Shown: positions 6,933-12,630 of the stretch, piece after piece
Layout of the letters: each line of letters opens with the position of its first letter
Position numbering within the stretch: position 1 is the stretch's first letter
Source of the DNA: Actinomycetes bacterium
GTDB lineage: Bacteria; Actinomycetota; Actinomycetes; Actinomycetales; Microbacteriaceae
NCBI GenBank assembly: GCA_023428065.1
Contig: JAEYZI010000045.1
Coordinates: 1 to 25,113, forward strand
Direction: 5' to 3'
Length of the DNA: 25,113 nucleotides
The notes under the pieces: generated by a model
Database searches by the model: none
What the model saw: only the letters and a program-made list of their open reading frames with translations
Told to the model about the DNA's origin: nothing
Program-made: the position numbers and the translations under genes

Positions 6933-7900
6933 TGTAGTTCCCCGGCACGTTGTGATCGTTTGAGGTAGCGAAGACCTCCGTGGACGTTGTGGGTTACCAC
7001 ACTCAATTCGTCAACACGAGGGTCTTCGTGACTCACGCCAATGCGCCGTTGGCGCCGGAAGGCAGGCTTCGGCTGGCTCGGTTGATCGTCGAGCAGGGCT
7101 GGTCGGTGCGTCGGGCGGCGGAACGGTTCCAGTGTTCGCCGGCGACGGCCGCGAAATGGGCAGCCCGCTATCGGGCGGGCCTGCCGATGACGGATCGCAG
7201 CTCGCGTCCGCACCGCTCGCCGTCTCGTTGCCCGCAACGGTTGGAGCGACGCATCGTGGCGCTGCGGTTCGCTCGGCGTTGGGGCCCGCACCGCATCAGC
7301 TATCACCTCGGTGTTCCACGCTCGACGATCGGACGGGTTCTGGACCGCTATCGGATGCCGTTGCTGCAGCACCTAGATCAGGAGTCGGCCGCATCCCCGA
7401 CGCCGGCGGGCATCGCATGGTGGGTCGCACCGCAGGCAATCGCAACAACAAGAAGCGAGGCCGCGGCTACCCGTTCCTGCACCACGCGGTCGATGACCAC
7501 TCCCGGCTGGCCTACTCAGAAATCCACACCGACGAACGCCGCGAAACCGCGGCCGGGTTCTGGATCCGCGCCAGAGAGTTCTTCCACCACGCCGGCTTCG
7601 ACGTCGAGGCCGTGATGACCGACAACGGCTCCTGCTACCACTCCCACCTCTTCACCGCAGCACTCGGCGACGCCCGGCACATCTTCACCTGCCTTTACTG
7701 ACCCCAAACCAACGGCAAGGTCGAACACTTCAACCGCACCCTCGCAACCGAATGGGCCTACGCCCGCAGCTACTCATCCGACAAAGCCCGAGCAGCCGAC
7801 TCCCCCGCCTGGCTGCATCACTACAATCACCACCGGCCCCACACCGGAATCGGCGGATCAACACAAGCCACCCGCGTCCACAACCTCACGAGGAGCTACA
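6933..7900 (+). mobile_element. Decayed IS481-family insertion sequence
   Basis: The imperfect ends TGTAGTTCCCCGGCACGTTGTG (6933-6954) and the complement of 7879-7900 match at 17 of 22 positions. Both ends are flanked, one base out, by CTAG (6928-6931 and 7902-7905). This agrees with the known IS481 preference for NCTAGN targets that become duplicated. The element is about 0.97 kb. Its transposase has an internal deletion and a nonsense codon, so it cannot move by itself. It is nested inside the 8.2-kb element. Confidence 0.85.
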
Positions 7901-7905
7901 ACTAG
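7028..7905 (+). pseudogene. IS481-family transposase, broken by an internal deletion/frameshift and a stop codon
   Basis: The first part, from GTG 7028, encodes the N-terminal HTH of IS481 transposases (THANAPLAPEGRLRLARLIV, WSVRRAAERFQCSPATAAKW), followed by GPHRISYHLGVPRSTIGRVL and HLDQ. At about 7381 the coding frame jumps to another frame at GRIPDAGGHR. About 35 residues normally between these points are missing, including the first catalytic Asp (the HVDIKKL region of the family). The rest has GYPFLHHAVDDHSRLAYSEI and TDNGSCYHS (second Asp). It is then cut by TGA at 7699-7701, where the family has Arg in YRPQTNGK (CGA to TGA). After it, QTNGKVEHFNRTLATEWAYA (catalytic Glu) and YNHHRPHTGIGG continue to a TAG at 7903-7905 that lies in the CTAG target. 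Nonfunctional. Confidence 0.9.
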
Positions 7906-8162
7906 CGCGGTAGGTGCCTGCGCTCAGCGGCCGTCAGATCGACGATTAGGTCGAACTGATCGTCCGGGACCGCGTTCAGGCACGTGTACCCCTCGATGAC
8001 CAGACGTGCAGCGACACACTGGATCCACGACCGCGGGAAGGGCTGTTCTGCCCAGTGGCTGTTGGCCCAGGTCGTCAGTTCCGCCGGGCTCTTCCCGCCG
8101 TGCGCGGCCAGAAAGTGGGGGCCACGGGCGACCTGCACCTGGTTGCTGACGAGCCTGTTCAC
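7902..8162 (-). CDS. Small soluble hypothetical protein
   Basis: The product is 86 residues. The GTG at 8162 is preceded by AAGGAG with good spacing (complement of about 8169-8174). The sequence is Trp/His-containing and globular-looking (LTTWANSHWAEQPFPRSWIQ, LVIEGYTCLNAVPDDQFDLI) with no membrane helix and no recognised motif. Its TAG stop is the minus-strand TAG of the CTAG palindrome that the IS481-family copy used as target. The pre-insertion sequence would have given the same stop, so the gene is probably intact. It is the last gene before the right terminal repeat. Function unknown. Confidence 0.65.
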   Translation of the reverse strand: MNRLVSNQVQVARGPHFLAAHGGKSPAELTTWANSHWAEQPFPRSWIQCVAARLVIEGYTCLNAVPDDQFDLIVDLTAAERRHLPR

Positions 8163-8266
8163 GGGGCGCTCCTTTCGGGAGGATTATCTTGGAAGCGGTA
8201 GAGGATGCTCTTCGTTCTGCCGCGGTTGTACGGGCGCCTCGGCCAATGGATTGCTTGGCTCGCTGA

Positions 8267-8282
8267 GTTTTCCAACAAGCCC
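8267..8282 (-). repeat. Right terminal inverted repeat of the 8.2-kb element
   Basis: GTTTTCCAACAAGCCC is the exact reverse complement of 83-98. Read inwards it continues CTCAGCGAG, resembling the subterminal copy at 112-124. Confidence 0.8.
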
Positions 8283-8288
8283 ACCACA
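8283..8288 (+). repeat. Right 6-bp direct repeat (ACCACA), putative target-site duplication
   Basis: Matches 77-82 exactly and directly abuts the right terminal repeat. Confidence 0.7.
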
Positions 8289-8397
8289 CCGCAGACCCCC
8301 GCTGCGCTTCGGTCCACTCGGCCTGCCCGCTCCCGCACGGCCGGTCTTCCCTGGAAGTGGGGGCAGCCTGCTGGCCGGACGGGCCGCGGGCCGCCGA

Positions 8398-8403
8398 TAG
8401 CGT
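8398..8403 (+). promoter_or_regulatory. -10 box TAGCGT, predicted leaderless start at 8411
   Basis: TAGCGT ends seven bases before the GTG at 8411 and no Shine-Dalgarno site is present. Confidence 0.45.
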
Positions 8404-8410
8404 GAATCAG

Positions 8411-9121
8411 GTGACCAACGCACCTGACGCCCCCTCCGCCGACCTCGACGCCGACGCCGACACCCCTGACGGCCGCCGGAGGTTCGCACTCGAGGTGTGG
8501 GTCGTGGTGCTCCTCGGCCTCGTCTCCGTCGCGACGGCCTACACCTCGTTCCAGTCGGCGCTCTACGACGGGATGCAGGCGGCCGCCTACAGCGAGGGCC
8601 AGAACCAGCAGACCGAGGCGGAATCCCTCTACCTCGAGGCGAACCAGCAGTACATGCAGGACGCCCAGACGCTCTCGCGCCTCGCCGAGCTGCGCATCCA
8701 GGCGGAGAGCCCCGACCCGGCGGCCGCGTTCACGGCTCAGACGTCCTACGAAACGCTCTACTTCATGAACGTCTCCGAGGAGCTCGGGGTCGCAATCCGG
8801 CTTGCCGACGAGGCGAACGGCGCCGACCCCACCACCTACACGAGCCCCCTCGACGACGAGGACTACCAGGCGTCGCTCTTCGGGGCCTGGGCGGAGACGG
8901 ATGAGATGAGCGAGAAGACCATCGCGCAGGGCAACGTCTACAACGGCTACGGCGACCGGCTCACCCTCAACGCGACGCTCATGGCGATCACGCTGTTCCT
9001 GCTCGGTGTCGCCGCCGTCGTGCGGCGCGAGCGCACCAAGATCGTGCTCATCGTCATCGGCATGACGATCTTCGTCGCGGCGGCCGTGCTCACGGCGCTC
9101 GTGCCCTTCACCTGGCTGTGA
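8411..9121 (+). CDS. Three-TM conserved actinobacterial membrane protein
   Basis: The product is 236 residues from GTG 8411, chosen over GTG 8402 because a TAGCGT box lies seven bases upstream as expected of a leaderless transcript. An acidic, Asp/Ala/Pro-rich N-terminus precedes a membrane helix at about 28-48 (VWVVVLLGLVSVATAY). A 130-residue helical region rich in Gln/Glu/Ala follows (EGQNQQTEAESLYLEANQQY), probably extracytoplasmic. Two helices lie close to the C-terminus (about 186-204 and 212-234). No catalytic motif. Its stop is 10 bp from the stop of the convergent TPM-domain gene. As the first gene on the chromosomal side of the element it looks unaffected by the insertion. Function unknown. 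Confidence 0.85.
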   Translation: MTNAPDAPSADLDADADTPDGRRRFALEVWVVVLLGLVSVATAYTSFQSALYDGMQAAAYSEGQNQQTEAESLYLEANQQYMQDAQTLSRLAELRIQAESPDPAAAFTAQTSYETLYFMNVSEELGVAIRLADEANGADPTTYTSPLDDEDYQASLFGAWAETDEMSEKTIAQGNVYNGYGDRLTLNATLMAITLFLLGVAAVVRRERTKIVLIVIGMTIFVAAAVLTALVPFTWL

Positions 9122-9131
9122 CGGGAGGCGG

Positions 9132-10115
9132 CTACCAGTCCGAGCCGCCGCCCGAGCCCGAGTCGAACCCGCCGCCGCCGTAGTCGCTCCCGCCGCCGGA
9201 GTCCCAGCCTCCCCCGGAGTCCCATCCGCCGCCCGAGTCCCAACCGGAGTCGGAGCCGCCGTCATAGCCGCCGCCGCCTCCACCTCCTCCGCTGCTGAAG
9301 CCACCGGTCGCGAGCATCCAGACCAGGAAGATCACGATGAGGATGAGCGGCAGGTAGCGCAGCCACGAGCCGCTCTCGCCGCCGCGGCCGCTCAGACGCG
9401 GGCTCGGGTACTGGGAGCGCCAGCGGCCCTGGCCGGAGCGTGTCGAGCCGGAGCCCGGCGTCGCCGAGGGGCCGGACGCGCGCGAGTCGGTGCGCACCCT
9501 GTTCATCGCCTTGTTGTCGAGGTAGGCGTCGACGAGCGCATCTGCCCCCTCGATGAGGCCCGTGACGAGGTCGCCGCCCTTGAAGCTCGGCACCATCTTC
9601 TCGGCGACGACCGCATCGATGTCGGCGCCGTTCAGGTAGGTCGAGATGCCGTTGCCGGCCTGCACCTGGACGCGGCGGGGCTGCCGCACGAGCAGGATGT
9701 AGACCCCGTTGTCCGTAGCGGCGTCGCCGACTCCGAGCTCGTGGGCGCGCTTGCGCGCGTAGTACTCGACGTTCTGGGTGATCGTGTTGACCGTCTCGAC
9801 GACGACCACCACGTCGTGCTTCTTCGAGAGGCCCCGCAGGTGTGCGCCCACCGCCTGCTGCTGCTCGAAGGTCAGCATGTCGGCGGTGTCGACGACGTTG
9901 TCGTTCGCCTGCCGCACCTCCGCCGAGTCGACGACGATCATCGCCGGGTCGTCGGCGCGGAACGTCGACCGGCAGAAGTCGCAGTGCCAGACGCCGTTGG
10001 TGTCCTGTCGCAGCTGCGTCGACCCGCAGTTGACGCAGCGCTGCGGCTTCAGCGAGGGATCGCGGCCGTCGTCGACCGGGTCATCCGGCGGGTTCGGGTT
10101 CTCGTCGGGTGTCAC
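9132..10115 (-). CDS. Zinc-ribbon TPM-domain membrane protein with Gly/Trp/Asp-repeat tail
   Basis: The product is 327 residues. An N-terminal zinc ribbon (C27-x2-C30 ... C45-x2-C48) is followed by a TPM domain (about 60-200). That domain has the typical ...VVVVVETVNTIT..., an NGVYILLV strand (136-143) and GISTYLNGADIDAVV (156-170). TPM domains (YgcG/TLP18.3/Psb32/MOLO-1 group) occur in membrane-associated proteins implicated in envelope or membrane-protein maintenance; some are phosphatase-like. A Ser/Gly/Arg linker leads to one TM helix at about 251-270. A tail of more than 50 residues then consists of Gly with repeated GWDSGG units. The GTG start at 10115 has TAGCCT six bases upstream, indicating leaderless expression. 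The cytosolic zinc ribbon before a TPM domain is somewhat unusual, as TPM domains are commonly exported. Confidence 0.88.
   Translation of the reverse strand: MTPDENPNPPDDPVDDGRDPSLKPQRCVNCGSTQLRQDTNGVWHCDFCRSTFRADDPAMIVVDSAEVRQANDNVVDTADMLTFEQQQAVGAHLRGLSKKHDVVVVVETVNTITQNVEYYARKRAHELGVGDAATDNGVYILLVRQPRRVQVQAGNGISTYLNGADIDAVVAEKMVPSFKGGDLVTGLIEGADALVDAYLDNKAMNRVRTDSRASGPSATPGSGSTRSGQGRWRSQYPSPRLSGRGGESGSWLRYLPLILIVIFLVWMLATGGFSSGGGGGGGGYDGGSDSGWDSGGGWDSGGGWDSGGGSDYGGGGFDSGSGGGSDW
9188..9262. repeat. Short in-frame tandem repeat encoding GGGWDS units
   Basis: Tandem, slightly diverged 15-18-bp units (CCGCCGCCCGAGTCCCA-like) in the 3' end of the TPM gene encode three GWDSGG repeats. They are prone to slippage. 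Confidence 0.6.
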
Positions 10116-10121
10116 GGCGGC

Positions 10122-10127
10122 AGGCTA
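10122..10127 (-). promoter_or_regulatory. -10 box TAGCCT, predicted leaderless start for the TPM gene
   Basis: On the minus strand TAGCCT is followed by six bases and then the GTG at 10115. The 3' end of the upstream gene lies only a few bases away, so the TPM gene can be transcribed independently. Confidence 0.5.
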
Positions 10128-10132
10128 CCGCG

Positions 10133-10705
10133 TCAGAACTCGTCCTCGTCGTCCTCGCCCGTGTCGATCGCGCCGACGTCGGCGAGATCCTCGATCCAGA
10201 GGTCCTCGTCGGCCCGCAGCGTCTGCCAGGCGGCGTAGGCGACGCCCGCGACAGCGACGACGCCGAGGCCGATGAGGATGAACGTGCCGGGCCCGGGACC
10301 CTTCTTGGGCGGGGGCGCGATGTTCACGACCTTGCCGCCCGATCGTGCGGCGGAGCGCACGACATCGCGCACCCGCGGGTCGCGCACCGCCTCGATGACG
10401 GCGATCGCAGAGCCCACTGCCCCCGAGAGGGCCGGCAGCACATCCGAGACGACGCGGTCCTTGACGGCGGAGCCCGCGGACTTGGCGCCCGCGATGCCGG
10501 TCGCGACGACCGGCTGCACGTGGTCGGTGTAGACGCTCGTCACGCGGGGCGCGACCTCTTCGCGCGCGAGCGCGTTGGCCTGGCGCGTGGCCTCCCGCAG
10601 CACGCGGGACGCGTGATCGAGCGCCTCGCGCTGCTCCTCCCAGAGCTCGTCTGCCGAGCGCTTGAGCCTCTTGAGCTCCTTCTGACGCGTGCGGGACAGT
10701 GCCAT
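10133..10705 (-). CDS. Conserved actinobacterial single-TM protein
   Basis: The product is 190 residues. The ATG at 10705 has GGAGG (complement of 10711-10715) five bases upstream. A basic helical N-terminus (SRTRQKELKRLKRSADELWE) and an amphipathic region rich in Ala/Val/Arg are followed by PPPKKGPGPG. One TM helix lies at 141-160, and the acidic C-terminus ends in DTGEDDEDEF. Comparable proteins beside the cyclophilin gene are often annotated with misleading names such as helicase; no such domain is visible. It is divergent from ppiA with 68 bp between, and precedes the TPM gene by 17 bp, so the two may be co-transcribed in addition to the latter's own promoter. Function unknown. Confidence 0.85.
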   Translation of the reverse strand: MALSRTRQKELKRLKRSADELWEEQREALDHASRVLREATRQANALAREEVAPRVTSVYTDHVQPVVATGIAGAKSAGSAVKDRVVSDVLPALSGAVGSAIAVIEAVRDPRVRDVVRSAARSGGKVVNIAPPPKKGPGPGTFILIGLGVVAVAGVAYAAWQTLRADEDLWIEDLADVGAIDTGEDDEDEF

Positions 10706-10761
10706 GACGACCTCCGATGTGCGGCTGAGCGTCTTCCCATCCTGCCACGCGCACCGTGTGA

Positions 10762-10767
10762 AACAAT
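10762..10767 (+). promoter_or_regulatory. -10-like box AACAAT, predicted leaderless start of ppiA
   Basis: AACAAT (one base off TANNNT) lies six bases before the ATG at 10774, the same geometry as at srtE and pknB. No Shine-Dalgarno site. Confidence 0.45.
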
Positions 10768-10773
10768 GGCCGA

Positions 10774-11313
10774 ATGCCTCTCCCCACCGCGGTCGCGACC
10801 ATCCACACCAACCTGGGCGACATCAAGGTCAACCTCTTCGGCAACCACGCCCCCGTGACCGTCGAGAACTTCATCGGCCTCGCGACGGGCACGAAGCAGT
10901 GGCAGCACCCGGGCACGGGCGAGGTGTCGACGAAGCCCCTCTACGACGGCGTCGTCTTCCACCGCATCATCAAGGACTTCATGCTCCAGGGCGGCGACCC
11001 GCTCGGGCAGGGCATCGGCGGCCCCGGCTACCAGTTCGACGACGAGATCCACCCCGAGCTCGTCTTCGACCAGCCGTACCTCCTCGCGATGGCGAACGCC
11101 GGCATCCAGGGCGGCCGCGGCACGAACGGCTCGCAGTTCTTCATCACGACCGTTCCGACGCCGTGGCTCAACCGCAAGCACACGATCTTCGGCGAGGTGG
11201 CCGACGACGAGTCCAAGCGCGTCGTCGACGCGATCGAGGCGGTGCCGACGGATGGCCGCGACCGGCCCCTCGAGGACGTCGTCATCACGGGCATCGACGT
11301 CGAGGCGCGGTGA
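10774..11313 (+). CDS. ppiA: Cyclophilin-type peptidyl-prolyl cis-trans isomerase
   Basis: A 179-residue cytoplasmic cyclophilin that catalyses cis-trans isomerisation of Xaa-Pro bonds during protein folding. Active-site features are present: F62-H63-R64 (VVFHRIIKDFMLQGGD, with Q72), NGSQFFITT (118-126), W131 and H136 in TPWLNRKHTIFGEV. There is no signal peptide, so it is the cytosolic form. ATG 10774 is supported by the -10-like box and by the family N-terminus (VATIHTNLGDIKV). The stop overlaps the GTG of the rhomboid-like gene (GTGA), indicating translational coupling. This PPIase - rhomboid order near oriC is conserved across actinobacteria. Confidence 0.97.
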   Translation: MPLPTAVATIHTNLGDIKVNLFGNHAPVTVENFIGLATGTKQWQHPGTGEVSTKPLYDGVVFHRIIKDFMLQGGDPLGQGIGGPGYQFDDEIHPELVFDQPYLLAMANAGIQGGRGTNGSQFFITTVPTPWLNRKHTIFGEVADDESKRVVDAIEAVPTDGRDRPLEDVVITGIDVEAR

Positions 11314-12239
11314 ACTCTCCCCGCTTCGGCGAGCACCACGACGAGGACCCCTCGGTCTGCTATCGCCACCCCGACCGCCAGAGCTGGGTGCTGTGCCAGC
11401 GCTGCGGCCGCACCATCTGCCCGGAGTGCCAGATCCTCGCGCCCGTCGGCGTGCAGTGCCCCGAATGCGTCCGGGAGGCGGGCGGCTCCGTACAGTGGAC
11501 CCCCACCGCCACCAAGCCCGTGAAGCAGCGGGCCGCGGCGCGTCGGGCCCCCGCCTCCGCCCGGGACGGATTCCGCGGCTGGGTCACCGGGCTCCTGCGG
11601 CCGGGCGGTGAGTCGCCCCCGCTCAGCTGGATCTTCGCGGGGAGCGCGATCGCACTGTGGCTGCTCGGGCTGTTCACCGCGAACCTGCCCGCGATCTGGC
11701 TCGCCGCGTTCCCGAACACCGCGTGGCAGGTCTGGCGTTTCGCGACGTTCCCGTTCGTCTACCCGGCGGTGGCGAGCATCCAGGGCATCCTGCTGTTCGC
11801 CCTCGCACTCTTCTTCTGGTTGCTGTTCGCGCCCTCGGTGGAGCGCAACTTCGGGCGCGCCCGCTTCCTCACCGTCTTCTTCGCGGCATCCATCTTCGGC
11901 GCAGCGGCGCAGCTGATCTTCGGCGGCATGGCCTACGGGCTCGCGGCGGGCCTCTTCGGACTCCTCGGCTCCTACGCGGTGCTCATGTGGTCGTACCCGC
12001 CCGCGCGCACCCAGATCCTCGTCGTGCTCGCGATCAACCTCGCGATCAACCTCGCCTTCGGCGGGGGATCGATCCCGCTCATCTTCGGCGGGCTGCTCGC
12101 CGGGGCGGGCGCCACCTACCTGCTCCAGTTCTACGAGGAGCGGCCGCGGGCGAAGGCGTCGACGCCCTACCTCATCATCGGCGGCGGGGTCGTGGCCCTG
12201 GCGATCATCGCCGTCGTGGTCAACGTCACCGGCATCTGA
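11310..12239 (+). CDS. Rhomboid-family membrane protein lacking the catalytic Ser and His (pseudoprotease)
   Basis: The product is 309 residues from GTG 11310, overlapping the ppiA stop by 4 bp. The N-terminus is a B-box-like zinc-binding region (C17/H20, C29/C32, C37/C40, C50/C53). A rhomboid core of about six membrane helices follows (107-275), then one more helix (286-306). Family landmarks are recognisable: SVERNFGRARF (176-186) matches the post-TM2 ER..GR.RF segment, and GLAAGLFGLLGSY (210-222) matches the GxSGxxxGLxG serine helix. The serine position is Ala (A212), the histidine helix reads IPLIFGGLLAG with Phe where His is expected (F259), and the TM2 HxxxN motif is absent. It is therefore predicted to be catalytically dead and to act as a binding or chaperone-like member. 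Translation across the motifs was checked codon by codon. Confidence 0.92.
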   Translation: MNSPRFGEHHDEDPSVCYRHPDRQSWVLCQRCGRTICPECQILAPVGVQCPECVREAGGSVQWTPTATKPVKQRAAARRAPASARDGFRGWVTGLLRPGGESPPLSWIFAGSAIALWLLGLFTANLPAIWLAAFPNTAWQVWRFATFPFVYPAVASIQGILLFALALFFWLLFAPSVERNFGRARFLTVFFAASIFGAAAQLIFGGMAYGLAAGLFGLLGSYAVLMWSYPPARTQILVVLAINLAINLAFGGGSIPLIFGGLLAGAGATYLLQFYEERPRAKASTPYLIIGGGVVALAIIAVVVNVTGI

Positions 12240-12316
12240 CTGCGCGCGCTGTCCACAGGGTCATCCACAGTGTGGACAGAATTACACGCGTGTATTTCCG
12301 TGCCGGGTGAGCGGGG
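12240..12316. promoter_or_regulatory. Convergent gap with three DnaA-box-like nonamers and a 12-bp palindrome
   Basis: CTGTCCACA (12249-12257), TCATCCACA (12261-12269) and, inverted, TGTGGACAG (12271-12279) are each within one or two bases of the DnaA-box consensus TTRTCCACA. TACACGCGTGTA (12283-12294) is a perfect palindrome. The gap lies between two converging genes, so a promoter is unlikely here. A DnaA-titration or binding patch, or a bidirectional transcription terminator, are alternatives. Confidence 0.45.
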
Positions 12317-12559
12317 TCAGCGCCACCGGGTGGTCATGAGGAAGCCGATGAACATGATCCCGAAGCCGATCAGGATGTTGCCGGCGCCGAGCGCCGGGAG
12401 CGGCCAGGAGTTCTGGCTCACGTAGTAGACAATGATCCACGCGAGGCCGACGAGCATGAAGCCGAACATGACAGGCTTGAACCACACGGGGTTCGGGACG
12501 TCTTCGCCCTTCACGGCATTCTGCGCAGCCGGCTTGGTACGGGTCTTGGGACGGGCCAT
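12317..12559 (-). CDS. crgA: Cell division protein CrgA
   Basis: An 80-residue two-TM protein, MARPKTRTKP...PNPVWFKPVMFGFMLVGLAW...NILIGFGIMFIGFLMTTRWR. It matches CrgA (UPF0233), a small actinobacterial membrane protein that interacts with FtsZ, FtsQ, FtsI and PbpA at the septum. The PNPVWFKPVMFGFM block and the C-terminal TTRWR are typical. ATG 12559 is preferred over ATG 12571 because TATGAT lies seven bases upstream (leaderless) and the family begins with a basic (S/A)RPK-like tail. It is divergent from the sortase gene and sits in the conserved division cluster. Confidence 0.95.
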   Translation of the reverse strand: MARPKTRTKPAAQNAVKGEDVPNPVWFKPVMFGFMLVGLAWIIVYYVSQNSWPLPALGAGNILIGFGIMFIGFLMTTRWR

Positions 12560-12566
12560 GCCGACG

Positions 12567-12572
12567 ATCATA
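12567..12572 (-). promoter_or_regulatory. -10 box TATGAT, predicted leaderless crgA promoter
   Basis: TATGAT on the minus strand is followed by seven bases and then ATG 12559. It is a near-consensus box with no Shine-Dalgarno site. Confidence 0.6.
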
Positions 12573-12618
12573 GCCTGGCGCCGCTGAGAGCCCGAAGCCG
12601 CTGCCCAGCCGTTCCGCC

Positions 12619-12624
12619 TACAAT
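12619..12624 (+). promoter_or_regulatory. -10 box TACAAT, predicted leaderless srtE promoter
   Basis: TACAAT is followed by CGGCTC and ATG 12631. It is divergent from the crgA promoter, with about 47 bp between the two boxes. Confidence 0.6.
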
Positions 12625-12630
12625 CGGCTC

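Larger units (their letters stand above)
83..8282. mobile_element. 8.2-kb accessory element bounded by 16-bp perfect terminal inverted repeats and 6-bp target duplication
   Basis: The block begins with GGGCTTGTTGGAAAAC at 83-98 and ends with its exact reverse complement at 8267-8282. The 6 bp immediately outside each end are identical in direct orientation (ACCACA, 77-82 and 8283-8288), as expected of a target-site duplication. Removing the block and one ACCACA rejoins the tRNA-Ala 3' end to ordinary high-GC chromosome. The interior is less GC-rich than the flanks, has mostly unrecognised genes in mixed orientation, and carries a nested IS481-family remnant. No intact transposase, integrase or resolvase is visible, so it looks non-autonomous or degraded. 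The ends are read directly from the sequence; that it moved as one unit is inference. Confidence 0.75.
8163..8410. other. Right end of the element and junction with the chromosome
   Basis: 8163-8266 is noncoding and should carry the promoter of the 7902-8162 gene. 8267-8288 holds the right terminal repeat and flanking direct repeat. From 8289 the sequence returns to high-GC chromosome; GC-rich inverted sequences there (for example GGGCCGCGGGCC around 8380-8392) may have been the original downstream region of tRNA-Ala. Confidence 0.5.

Noticed and set aside
83..8282. Integrase-type genomic island with direct att repeats of the tRNA-Ala 3' end
   Set aside because: No second copy of the tRNA 3' half was found at the right edge beyond the short ACCACA, and no integrase gene is visible. 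The inverted terminal repeats fit a transposon-like element better.
9180..9260. CRISPR-like array of short repeats
   Set aside because: The repeats are contiguous 15-18-bp coding units for GWDSGG without spacers.
8159..9304. Long minus-strand ORF (381 codons) opposite the 8411-9121 gene
   Set aside because: Arg/Gly/Ala-rich, low-complexity shadow of the plus-strand membrane protein and of the TPM gene's Gly-rich tail; no domain.
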